Origin: Nisaea sp.
GTDB lineage: Bacteria; Pseudomonadota; Alphaproteobacteria; Thalassobaculales; Thalassobaculaceae
DNA length: 64,000 nt
Reading direction: 5' to 3'
Assembly (NCBI RefSeq): GCF_017640745.1
Contig: NZ_JAEPQA010000017.1
Location: 46,954-110,953, forward strand
A program made the position numbers and the translations under genes. The notes below the pieces were generated by a model. The model did no database searches. It was not told the origin of the DNA and was given only the letters and a program-made list of their open reading frames with translations. Shown in pieces: positions 26,411 to 34,394 of the stretch (the stretch's first letter is position 1; each line of letters opens with the position of its first letter).

Positions 26411-29400
26411 ATGACGGCACTCAAGACCGTCGCGCTCGACGACAAATACGCCCTCGACCGGGGCAGGGTCTACATGACCGGCATCCAGGCCCTGGTGCGC
26501 CTGCCGATGGCGCAGCGCCAGCGCGATACCGCGGCTGGTCTCAACACCGCCTGTTTCATTTCCGGATACCGTGGCTCGCCGCTCGGCACCTATGACCTGC
26601 AGCTCTGGCGCGCCCGCGAGTTCGTCAAGAAGAACCACATTCATTTCCAGCCGGGCGTGAACGAAGACCTCGCCGCCACCGCGGTTTGGGGCAGTCAGCA
26701 GACCGAACTCTATCCCGGCGCCAAATACGATGGCGTCTTCTCCATCTGGTATGGCAAGGGGCCGGGCGTCGACCGTTCCGGCGACGCTTTCAAGCACGCC
26801 AATTTCTGCGGCACCTCGAAGCATGGCGGCGTGCTGGCGATTGCCGGCGACGACCATGTCGCCAAATCCTCCACCATTCCGCACCAGAGCGAATACGCCT
26901 TCATGGATGCCTGCATTCCGATGCTTCATCCGGCCGGCGTACAGGACGTGCTCGATTACGGTCTCTACGGCTTCGCCATGTCCCGCTTCAGCGGGTGCTG
27001 GGCGGGGCTGAAGGCGACGGCGGAGAATATGGACAGCTCCGCCTCGATCGAGATCGACCCGATGGCGCTCGAGATCCTTACCCCCGGGGATTTCGCGATG
27101 CCGGAGGGCGGGCTGAATGTACGCTGGCCGGACCCCTGGCTTGAGCAGGAGGCGCGGCTGCACGATTTCAAGCTGCCCGCCGTGCTCGCCTTTGCCCGTG
27201 CCAACCGTCTCGACAAGGTGATGCTCGGCAGCGCGAAGCCCAGGATCGGCATCGTCACTGTCGGCAAATCCTATCTCGACGTGCGCCAGGCGCTGGACGA
27301 TCTCGGCATCTCCGACAGGGAAGCTGAAGAACTCGGGCTCGCCGTCTACAAGGTCGCGATGCCCTGGCCGCTGGAGCCGGAAGGGCTGAAGGAATTCGCC
27401 GCCGGCCTCGAGGAACTGATCGTCATTGAGGAGAAGCGGCCGCTGATCGAGGATCAGGCAAAGGCGATCCTCTACGAACTGAACGGCCGCGGCCCGAAGA
27501 TCGTCGGCAAGAAGGACGAGACCGGCGCCACAATCATGCCGACGAACGGCGAGCTTTCGGCGAGCCGGATCGCCCGCATCCTCGGCGCGCGCCTGCTCAA
27601 GCTGCAGGATCACCCGCGCCTGAAGGAACGGCTCGCCTTCCTCGAAAGCCACGCGCAGTCGAAGATCCCCGAGGTGACCGACTTCCAGCGCATTCCCTAT
27701 TTCTGCTCCGGCTGCCCGCACAACACCTCGACCAGACTGCCGGACGGGAGCCTCTCCTTTGCCGGGATCGGCTGCCACTTCCTCGCGAGCTGGATGCCCG
27801 AGCGCGAGACCAAGACCTTCACCCAGATGGGGGCCGAAGGCACGCCCTGGATCGGCATGGCGCCCTTTACCGAGCACAAGCACATGTTCGTCAATCTCGG
27901 CGACGGCACCTACACCCATTCCGGCCTGCTGGCGATCCGCGCCGCGGTCGCCGCGAAGGTGAACATCACCTACAAGATCCTCTACAACGACGCCGTCGCG
28001 ATGACCGGCGGCCAGCCGGCGGAAGGTGCCTTTTCGGTCTTGGAGATCGCCAAGCAGGTCGCGGCCGAACGGGTCGCGGCGCTGCGCATCGTCACCGACG
28101 AGCCGGAGAAATATCCGCTCGGCACTGACTGGCCGGACTTCGCCACCCTGCACCACCGCGACGAACTCGACGCGGTGCAGAAGGAGCTGCGCGACACCGA
28201 GGGCGTCACCATCATTCTCTACGACCAGACCTGCGCCACCGAAAAGCGCCGGCGGCGCAAGCGCGGGCTGATGCCGGAGCCGGCGAAAAGGCTCTACATC
28301 AACCAGCAGGTCTGCGAGGGCTGCGGCGATTGCGGCGTGCAGTCGAACTGTGTCTCGCTGACCCCGGTCGAGACCGAGTTCGGCCGCAAGCGCGCGATCG
28401 ACCAGAGCACCTGCAACAAGGACTATTCCTGCGTGAAGGGCTTCTGCCCGAGCTTCGTCAACGTGATCGGCGGCAAGGTCAGGAAGAAGACCGGCGACCG
28501 TCCGGCGGCGCAGCGCAGCGAGATCTTCCCGGTCCTGCCCGAGCCCGCGCATCCGAAGCTGGACAAGCCCTACGACATCATTGTCACCGGCATCGGCGGC
28601 ACCGGCGTGGTGACCATCGGCGCCCTCCTCGGCATGGCGGCGCATCTGGAGGACAAGGGCGTCACCGTGCTCGACCAGATCGGCCTTGCGCAGAAGAACG
28701 GCTCGGTCATCACCCATGTCCGCATTGCCGGCAAGCCGGAGGAGCTGCACGCGGTCCGCATCGCCGACGGCGGCGCCGACCTGATGCTCGCCTGCGACAT
28801 GATCACGGCGGCGGGCAAGGAAGGCCTCTCCAAGGTCAGCCTCGGCGACACCACGGCGATCGTGAATACGCAGGCGACCATGAACGGCGCCTTCACCCAG
28901 AAGCCGGACCTGCAGTTCCCGGCCGAAGCGGTGAAATCGGCGCTGAAGAAGGCCTGCGGCGAGAACTCGACGCATTTCCTCGACGCCAACCGCATCGCCA
29001 CGGCCCTCCTTGGCGACAGCATCGCCTCCAATCTTTTCGTGCTCGGCTATGCCTACCAGCTCGGCCTGATCCCGCTCTCCGCCGACGCCATCGAGCGCGC
29101 GGTGGAGCTGAACGGCGTCGCCGTCGAGTTCAACAAGAAAGCCTTCCTCTGGGGCCGCCGCGCCGCGCACGACCTCGCCGCCGTGGAGAAGGCCGCCGCC
29201 CCGGTTACCGAGCCGCCAAAGCATCTCGACCTCTCGAAGAGCGTCGACGAGGGGATCGAGCGCCGGGTCGCGGAACTGACCGCCTACCAGAACGCCGCCT
29301 ATGCCGCGCGCTACAAGGGGCTGGTGGAGAAGATCCGCGAGGCCGAGCAGAAGGCGCTGCCGGGCAAAGAAAGCCTCACAGAGGCGGTCGCCCGCTATGC

Positions 29401-29899
29401 CTACAAGCTGATGGCCTACAAGGACGAGTACGAGGTCGCGCGGCTCTATACCGATCCCGCCTTCCGCCAGCAGCTCGACGAGCAGTTCGAGGGCGACTTC
29501 AAGCTCGAGGTCAATCTCGCCCCGCCGCTGCTGGCGCAGCGCGATCCGGAAACGGGACACCTGAAGAAGCGCGCCTACGGCCCCTGGATCTTCGGCGCGT
29601 TCAGGCTGCTCACTGCCCTCAAGGGGCTGCGCGGCAGCGCCCTCGATCCTTTCGGGAAGACCGAGGAACGGAAGACCGAGCGCCGCCTGATCGAGGAGTA
29701 TTTCGCGGACATGGACGCGGTCGCGTCTGCGCTCTCGGCGGACAATCACGCCGCCGCCGTCGCGCTGGCCAGGGTGCCGGAACATATCCGCGGCTACGGC
29801 CATGTGAAGGAACGACACCTGAAGGACGCCGCCCGCCGGCGCGCCGAGGCGCTGGAGGCCTTCCGCCACCCGGAGCCGAGCCGGAGTGCCGCCGAATAG
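26411..29899 (+). CDS. Indolepyruvate ferredoxin oxidoreductase family protein, fused alpha and gamma parts
   Basis: 1162 residues. N-terminal half: TPP-dependent 2-oxoacid oxidoreductase with RGSPLGTYDLQLWRAREFVK, PYFCSGCPHNTSTRLPDGSL, GIGCHFLASWMPER, and TPP region FVNLGDGTYTHSGLLAIRAA. Middle: a ferredoxin-like cysteine cluster (VCEGCGDCGVQSNC, CNKDYSCVKGFCPS). C-terminal part: gamma domain ITGIGGTGVVTIGALLGMAA-like, LDQIGLAQKNGSVITHVRIA. It oxidatively decarboxylates aryl pyruvates to acyl-CoA, passing electrons to ferredoxin. Single-chain fusions of this length are usual in aerobic proteobacteria. The substrate could be another branched or aromatic 2-oxoacid. Confidence 0.93.
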   Translation: MTALKTVALDDKYALDRGRVYMTGIQALVRLPMAQRQRDTAAGLNTACFISGYRGSPLGTYDLQLWRAREFVKKNHIHFQPGVNEDLAATAVWGSQQTELYPGAKYDGVFSIWYGKGPGVDRSGDAFKHANFCGTSKHGGVLAIAGDDHVAKSSTIPHQSEYAFMDACIPMLHPAGVQDVLDYGLYGFAMSRFSGCWAGLKATAENMDSSASIEIDPMALEILTPGDFAMPEGGLNVRWPDPWLEQEARLHDFKLPAVLAFARANRLDKVMLGSAKPRIGIVTVGKSYLDVRQALDDLGISDREAEELGLAVYKVAMPWPLEPEGLKEFAAGLEELIVIEEKRPLIEDQAKAILYELNGRGPKIVGKKDETGATIMPTNGELSASRIARILGARLLKLQDHPRLKERLAFLESHAQSKIPEVTDFQRIPYFCSGCPHNTSTRLPDGSLSFAGIGCHFLASWMPERETKTFTQMGAEGTPWIGMAPFTEHKHMFVNLGDGTYTHSGLLAIRAAVAAKVNITYKILYNDAVAMTGGQPAEGAFSVLEIAKQVAAERVAALRIVTDEPEKYPLGTDWPDFATLHHRDELDAVQKELRDTEGVTIILYDQTCATEKRRRRKRGLMPEPAKRLYINQQVCEGCGDCGVQSNCVSLTPVETEFGRKRAIDQSTCNKDYSCVKGFCPSFVNVIGGKVRKKTGDRPAAQRSEIFPVLPEPAHPKLDKPYDIIVTGIGGTGVVTIGALLGMAAHLEDKGVTVLDQIGLAQKNGSVITHVRIAGKPEELHAVRIADGGADLMLACDMITAAGKEGLSKVSLGDTTAIVNTQATMNGAFTQKPDLQFPAEAVKSALKKACGENSTHFLDANRIATALLGDSIASNLFVLGYAYQLGLIPLSADAIERAVELNGVAVEFNKKAFLWGRRAAHDLAAVEKAAAPVTEPPKHLDLSKSVDEGIERRVAELTAYQNAAYAARYKGLVEKIREAEQKALPGKESLTEAVARYAYKLMAYKDEYEVARLYTDPAFRQQLDEQFEGDFKLEVNLAPPLLAQRDPETGHLKKRAYGPWIFGAFRLLTALKGLRGSALDPFGKTEERKTERRLIEEYFADMDAVASALSADNHAAAVALARVPEHIRGYGHVKERHLKDAARRRAEALEAFRHPEPSRSAAE

Positions 29900-29939
29900 C
29901 GGGACTTGCAACCGGGGGCGCCGCGCCCATTTCTTATCG

Positions 29940-30710
29940 ATGGTTCGCGGATTGAAACGGCTGCAGCGCCTCACCCTCTTCTGCCTCGCGCTGATATTGC
30001 TGCTCGGGCTCCCGCTTGCGGCGAGCGCCGTAAACCGGCTGACGGAGGGACCGACGCACTGGAGCCAGGCACGCCGCGATTCTTCCGGACTCGCGCCTAA
30101 ACCCGAAGAGACGCCAGAAGCGGTGGTGCAGGTCTATGCCGGCCGTGCCTGGAGCTGGCGCGGGATCTTCGGCGTCCACACCTGGTTCGCGGTGAAGCCG
30201 CCCAACGCTTCGGAATATACCCGGCTCGAGGTGATGGGCTGGCAGCTCCGCTACGGCTCAACCGCAGTCCGGGTACGGAACGGTACGCCGGACGGCTACT
30301 GGTTCGGCTCCGAACCCGAACTGCTGGCGGAAGTGCGCGGCGAGGATGCCGAGATCCTCATCCCCCGCATCCTCGCCGCCGCCGAGAGCTATCCCCATGC
30401 GGACGAGTACCGGATCTGGCCCGGCCCCAACAGCAACACCTTCACCGCCCATATCGCCCGCGAGGTCCCCGAGCTCAGCCTCGACCTGCCGCCGACCGCG
30501 ATCGGCAAGGATTTCATTCCGGAGGGCGGGGTCTTTGCGAAGACGCCAAGCGGGACGGGATTCCAGATCTCACTGCTGGGACTGGCAGGCGTGATGCTGG
30601 CGGTTGAGGAAGGGATCGAGGTCAACGTGCTCGGGCTGACGATCGGTGTCGATGTGACGAAGCCTGCGCTGAAGCTCCCGGGTGTCGGCCGGGTCGGAAT
30701 GTCGAACTGA
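29940..30710 (+). CDS. DUF3750 domain-containing exported protein
   Basis: 256 residues from ATG 29940. N-terminal hydrophobic signal or anchor LTLFCLALILLLGLPLAASA. DUF3750 pattern: VVQVYAGRAWSWRGIFGVHT, WFAVKPPNASEYTRLEVMGW, YPHADEYRIWPGPNSNTFTA, HIAREVPELSLDLPPTAIGK. The second half includes a hydrophobic segment, FQISLLGLAGVMLAVEEGIE. The fold has been compared with cysteine-peptidase-like or transglutaminase-like families, but the function is unknown. It follows the oxidoreductase by 40 bp. Confidence 0.88.
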   Translation: MVRGLKRLQRLTLFCLALILLLGLPLAASAVNRLTEGPTHWSQARRDSSGLAPKPEETPEAVVQVYAGRAWSWRGIFGVHTWFAVKPPNASEYTRLEVMGWQLRYGSTAVRVRNGTPDGYWFGSEPELLAEVRGEDAEILIPRILAAAESYPHADEYRIWPGPNSNTFTAHIAREVPELSLDLPPTAIGKDFIPEGGVFAKTPSGTGFQISLLGLAGVMLAVEEGIEVNVLGLTIGVDVTKPALKLPGVGRVGMSN

Positions 30711-30831
30711 TAATTTCCTGGCCCTGCTAACGGTTGTGATCCCTATGGAAATGGGGACCCCGGGAAGACGAACTGAGCTCTTCGAATGGGGCTCCACCTC
30801 CCTGCGGTTTGGGGGACCACGATCGTATTTG

Positions 30832-30849
30832 AAAAAAAAGGGGGGGGGG
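30832..30849. repeat. Adjacent homopolymer runs A8 then G10
   Basis: Eight A followed by ten G, 15 bp beyond the stop of the class II aldolase gene (which reads the other way, as C10 then T8). It is the longest mononucleotide tract noticed in the window. It is intergenic, so slippage would not shift a frame unless the annotated stop is itself misplaced. Confidence 0.9.
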
Positions 30850-30863
30850 AAGAGAGCGAACTC

Positions 30864-31628
30864 TCACCCGGCGTAGGTCGAACCCTCCTCGTCGAGGATC
30901 GCTTTCAGCTCGGAGAGATGAAGGTCGGCCTGGCCCGGATAATCCTCCAGCTCCTGCGCGGTCTTCTCTGCGATATCGTCCGGCATCACGCGCAGTTCCA
31001 TGCCCGTCTGCAGGGCGCGGATATAGGTCTCCGCCGCGCGCTCGAAATAATAGAGCCGGTTGAAGGTATCCGCGACGCTGTCGCCGATGACGAGGATGCC
31101 GTGATTGCCCATCACCATGACCTTGACCTTCGGGTCGGTCAGCATTGCGGCGCAACGCTCGCCCTCTTCCTCGAAGGCGAGGCCGCCATACTGTTCGTCG
31201 ATCACCATGCGGTTGTAGAAGGTGGCGCAGTTCTGGTCGATCGGCGGCAGGCGGCTGTCCTTCAGGCTCGCCAGCACGGTGGCATGGATCGAATGCACAT
31301 GCATGACGCAGCGCGCATGGGGGCAGCGCCGGTGGACCGAGCCGTGCAGGCCCCAGGCGGTCGGGTCCGGCGCGCCGGGGCGGGTCAGGGTCTCCGGATC
31401 GTTGGCGTCCAGTTCCAGCAGGTCCGAGGCCTTGATGCGGGCGAAATGCATCTGGTTCGGGTTCATCAGGAAACGGGTGCCGTCCTCGTTCACGGCCAGC
31501 GAGAAATGGTTCGCCACGCCCTCATGCATGTCGAGCCGCGCCGTCCAGCGGAAGGCGGCGGCGAGGTCCACGCGCTCCTGCCAGTGGGCGAGATTGGTCT
31601 TGCGCGCGAGGGCGACGGGGCTGGTCAT
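30864..31628 (-). CDS. Class II aldolase/adducin family protein
   Basis: 254 residues from ATG 31628 with GGGAG upstream; the frame is open to 31697, but that part lacks family similarity. Zinc-binding and fold motifs are DLAAAFRWTARLDMHEGVAN, HFSLAVNEDGTRFLMNPNQM, HARCVMHVHSIHATVLASLK, and MVMGNHGILVIGDSVADTFN. The family includes fuculose- and ribulose-phosphate aldolases, but this aldolase II group with the HHSxAxPGxxxMLMNP-like pattern is mostly uncharacterised. Downstream are A/G homopolymers, and upstream is a palindromic repeat then a LysR gene. Confidence 0.88.
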   Translation of the reverse strand: MTSPVALARKTNLAHWQERVDLAAAFRWTARLDMHEGVANHFSLAVNEDGTRFLMNPNQMHFARIKASDLLELDANDPETLTRPGAPDPTAWGLHGSVHRRCPHARCVMHVHSIHATVLASLKDSRLPPIDQNCATFYNRMVIDEQYGGLAFEEEGERCAAMLTDPKVKVMVMGNHGILVIGDSVADTFNRLYYFERAAETYIRALQTGMELRVMPDDIAEKTAQELEDYPGQADLHLSELKAILDEEGSTYAG

Positions 31629-31742
31629 GGGAACTCTCCCGGCGGGTGGAAATCTGCGGCTCAGCGTGACGCCGGCGCGCGTGTTTCGCCACTGCAAAAA
31701 TGCGGATGCTGCGATTAGCTGGGGTTATGAAAACATCAAAGC

Positions 31743-31817
31743 CGTCATCCCGGCCGTAGAGCCGGGACCTTTGTGAGCCTGGGGTTCGATGAGGTCCCGG
31801 ATCAAGTCCGGGATGAC
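31743..31817. repeat. Composite palindromic (REP-like) repeat
   Basis: GTCATCCCGGCCGTAGAGCC then GGGACCT at one end and GAGGTCCCGGATCAAGTCCG then GGATGAC at the other, in inverted orientation. It belongs to the same family as the copies at 23774-23957 and 37701-37781. It lies between the 5' end of the aldolase gene and the 3' end of the LysR gene. Confidence 0.85.
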
Positions 31818-31833
31818 GACCATTTTCCAATTT

Positions 31834-32739
31834 TCAGTCGGAAAACCGCGCCCCGATCTCTATCAGCCAGGCGAGCATGCGTTCCGTCGCGGCATCTCCC
31901 GCGCGGTCATGCGCGCTCACGGCATAGAAGGCGCTTTGCGGGTGAAGCGGAGCGGCGACCGGCGTGACGAGCCGTCCTTCCGCCTCGTAGCCGCCGGTGA
32001 TCGAGCGCCAGCCAAGGGCGAGACCGCGCCCGGCGAGGGCCGCCTGCGTCGCCTGCACATAGTTCGAGAAACGGAGCTGCACCGGATTGGCCGGGCGGCC
32101 GAGGCCGAGAGCCGCCAGATAGTCCGTCCAGCCGAGCCAGCGCGGATCGCGGGTCTCGACATGTATCAGCGGCGCGATGGGCAGGCTTTCCGGCGTCAGC
32201 GCGAGGGAAGCGGCGAGGGCGGGGGTGCAGACCGGCTCGATGCGCTCCTCGAAGAGATGTGTGACCCGTCCGTCGCTCCAGTCCCCGTCGCCGAAGCGGA
32301 TGGCGATGTCGATATCTCCGGCGATCGCGGGCGCGCCGCTCTCCGAGGTGATGACGTTAACCTGGATGTCGCCGTGGGCCGCGTAGAAGCTCTCGAGATG
32401 CGGCATCAGCCAGTGCGTCGCGACGCCGACCGAACAGGCGACGGTCACGGCGGAGCCGTTGCGGGTGACCCGGCGGCGGATCTCCTCGACCGCGCCGGAG
32501 ATCCGCGCCAGCCCGTCCTCGGTCGCGCGCAGCAGGATCTCGCCCTCCGGCGTCAGCGAGGCGGGCCGCGTCTCCCGGTTGATCAGACGGGCACCGATAT
32601 GCTCCTCGAGCTGCTTCAGGGACTGGCTCACCGCCGGCTGGGAGACGTTCAGAGCCGCCGCGGCGACGCGCAGATTGTCGGACCGGCAGACGGTCTCGAA
32701 CACGCCGAAGAGGCGGAGCGGCGGCAGGTGATGCGGCAT
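31834..32739 (-). CDS. LysR-family transcriptional regulator, GcvA-like
   Basis: 301 residues from ATG 32739 (MPHHLPPLRLFGVFETV); an upstream in-frame ATG at 32814 gives an atypical extension. HTH: SDNLRVAAAALNVSQPAVSQ then SLKQLEEHIGARLINRE. Effector domain: VTVACSVGVATHWLMPHLES and IAIRFGDGDWSDGRVTHLFE, typical of the GcvA subgroup. It is divergent from the gamma-butyrobetaine-hydroxylase-like gene. A perfect 8-bp inverted repeat abuts its own start codon, suggesting autoregulation and control of the neighbour. Confidence 0.95.
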   Translation of the reverse strand: MPHHLPPLRLFGVFETVCRSDNLRVAAAALNVSQPAVSQSLKQLEEHIGARLINRETRPASLTPEGEILLRATEDGLARISGAVEEIRRRVTRNGSAVTVACSVGVATHWLMPHLESFYAAHGDIQVNVITSESGAPAIAGDIDIAIRFGDGDWSDGRVTHLFEERIEPVCTPALAASLALTPESLPIAPLIHVETRDPRWLGWTDYLAALGLGRPANPVQLRFSNYVQATQAALAGRGLALGWRSITGGYEAEGRLVTPVAAPLHPQSAFYAVSAHDRAGDAATERMLAWLIEIGARFSD

Positions 32740-32761
32740 TCGATAAATCCATCTTATCGAA
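32739..32761. promoter_or_regulatory. Perfect 8-bp inverted repeat at the LysR start
   Basis: TTCGATAA-ATCCATC-TTATCGAA: eight-base arms with a 7-bp spacer. The left arm begins on the first base of the LysR start codon. A regulator bound here would block the LysR promoter and sit about 160 bp before the divergent dioxygenase gene. It has the T-N11-A feature of LysR boxes. Confidence 0.6.
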
Positions 32762-32922
32762 GCTTGTGATTTTCGAGGCTTCTCACGAGGCCGGGCGAGG
32801 TTCAAGTTTTTCATGGAAAACAGGGGGTTGCGTGTCGATGGTCAGCCAGTTTCTGGTCTGATTTCGACATCTCCTCGCGGATATCTCCTTATGAAGCGGC
32901 CTCGCCGCGGAAAGGATCGGAA

Positions 32923-34053
32923 ATGCAGGCGCGCAAGGACGGCGTGGTCACGCTCGGGGAGCAGGGGCTCGATCTCGGTTTTCCGGACGGCAGCAGCGGC
33001 TATTTCAACTATTTCTGGCTCCGGGACAATTGCCCGACCTCCTTCGACCCGGTGACCCGCGAGCGAAGCTACGATCTCTTCGCCGAGCCGGAAGCGCCGG
33101 TCGCCGCCGAGGCCGGTCTCGACGGCGATGCGCTGGACGTGCTCTGGCGCTCCGGCCATCGCAGCCGTTACCCGCTCGACTTTCTCGCCTCTTACCGGAG
33201 CGGCAAGCCGCGTCCGGACGTGGCGCATCTTCCGCGCCGCGCCTGGTACGCCGACCATTACAAGGACATGCCGCGCTTCTCGCTTACGGAGCTGAAGACG
33301 GATGCGGCGAAGCGCCGTGACTGGCTCGAGGCGATCCTGGTCGAGGGCGTCGCGCTGGTAACCGGTCTGCCGGACACGCCGGAGGCGCTGGAGGAGACGG
33401 CCTCGCTCGCCGGTCATGTGCGCCCGAGCTTCTTCGGCAAGGTGTTCGAGGTTTATACCCACATCAACCCGACCAACACGGCTTACACCTCGGCCGCACT
33501 GGAACTGCACACGGACCTGCCGTCGGAGGATTTTGCGCCAGGCGTGCAGTACCTGCATTGCCGCGCCAACTCGGTCGAGGGCGGCAACAGCATCTTCGTC
33601 GACGCGGTGGCGGTGGCGGAGGAGTTCCGCCGCGATTATCCGGAGGATTTCGCCCTGCTCGCGGAAACCGAAGTACCGTTCTATTGCGAGCACGACAGTT
33701 TTGACATGCGGGCGCGCCAGCGGGTGATCGAACTCGATCGCGAGGGCGAGGTCGAGGGCGTCACGATCAGTCAGCACATCGCCGACGTGTTCGACCTGCC
33801 GCAGAGCGTCCTCGACCGCTACTACCCGGCCTTCTTCCGCTTCGGCCGGGCGCTGCGCGATCCGAAATACGTCATGCGCTTCCGCCTCAATGCGGGCGAA
33901 TGCATCTGTTTCGACAATCACCGCGTGGTGCATGGCCGCGAGGCCTATACGGCGAGCAGCGGCGAGCGCCATCTGCGCGGCTGCTATACCGATCGCGGCG
34001 AGTTCCGAAGCGCCTACAGGGTGCTGAGCGGCGGCAGCCGGTTCGCGGGCTAG
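32923..34053 (+). CDS. Gamma-butyrobetaine hydroxylase-like Fe(II)/2-oxoglutarate dioxygenase
   Basis: 376 residues. N-terminal DUF971-like domain (GYFNYFWLRDNCPTSFDPVT) and C-terminal TauD-type dioxygenase domain. The iron ligands are H196 and D198 (LELHTDLPSEDFAPG) and the distal H337 in DNHRVVHGRE. BBOX1/TMLH relatives hydroxylate gamma-butyrobetaine or trimethyllysine. Mammalian BBOX1 binds zinc in the N-domain through three Cys and one His; here only C37 and H79 are at comparable positions, so the zinc site looks lost. The substrate may differ (betaine-like compound). Likely controlled by the divergent LysR. Confidence 0.85.
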   Translation: MQARKDGVVTLGEQGLDLGFPDGSSGYFNYFWLRDNCPTSFDPVTRERSYDLFAEPEAPVAAEAGLDGDALDVLWRSGHRSRYPLDFLASYRSGKPRPDVAHLPRRAWYADHYKDMPRFSLTELKTDAAKRRDWLEAILVEGVALVTGLPDTPEALEETASLAGHVRPSFFGKVFEVYTHINPTNTAYTSAALELHTDLPSEDFAPGVQYLHCRANSVEGGNSIFVDAVAVAEEFRRDYPEDFALLAETEVPFYCEHDSFDMRARQRVIELDREGEVEGVTISQHIADVFDLPQSVLDRYYPAFFRFGRALRDPKYVMRFRLNAGECICFDNHRVVHGREAYTASSGERHLRGCYTDRGEFRSAYRVLSGGSRFAG

Positions 34054-34394
34054 CCGTTCGAAGCGCACTTTCCCATAGCAGTCCTGTAGGCGATCCGGGA
34101 TATCCGGCCTCCATTCCCGTCTCCCGGAACCAGATCCCAGTGTTTTTATCATACTTAGGGTTGCGTCGACGGATTGCCGTATTGGCATAGAATATCTATG
34201 GCATGCGACAATGCGCGCATTGCCTTATTCCCATATAGTCAATATTGGATTACAGTGTGTCAGGTTCCGGATGCAGGAGGCTGCGGAATTTTTCCTATGG
34301 ATTTCGAGCTGTTGCCAGGTGTGAGTACAGCACGGCGCAGAAAATCCCGAACTGACCCTCTCAATTTTTGATAGAATATAGATGGGATAAAGCA
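34054..34394 (+). promoter_or_regulatory. AT-rich upstream region of the RTX gene with a 14-bp palindrome
   Basis: About 340 bp, poorer in GC than either neighbour, without a supported coding frame. A perfect 14-bp palindrome CAATGCGCGCATTG lies at 34209-34222, inside an AT-rich segment (TAGAATATCTATGG before it, CCATATAGTCAATATTGG after it). This is a candidate operator or topologically active site for the RTX gene 170 bp downstream. No riboswitch or terminator was recognised. Confidence 0.5.

Noticed and set aside
26345..29974. Minus-strand frame of 1209 codons
   Set aside because: Antisense to the fused oxidoreductase gene, whose domains and motifs are unambiguous. The antisense product has no recognisable motif.
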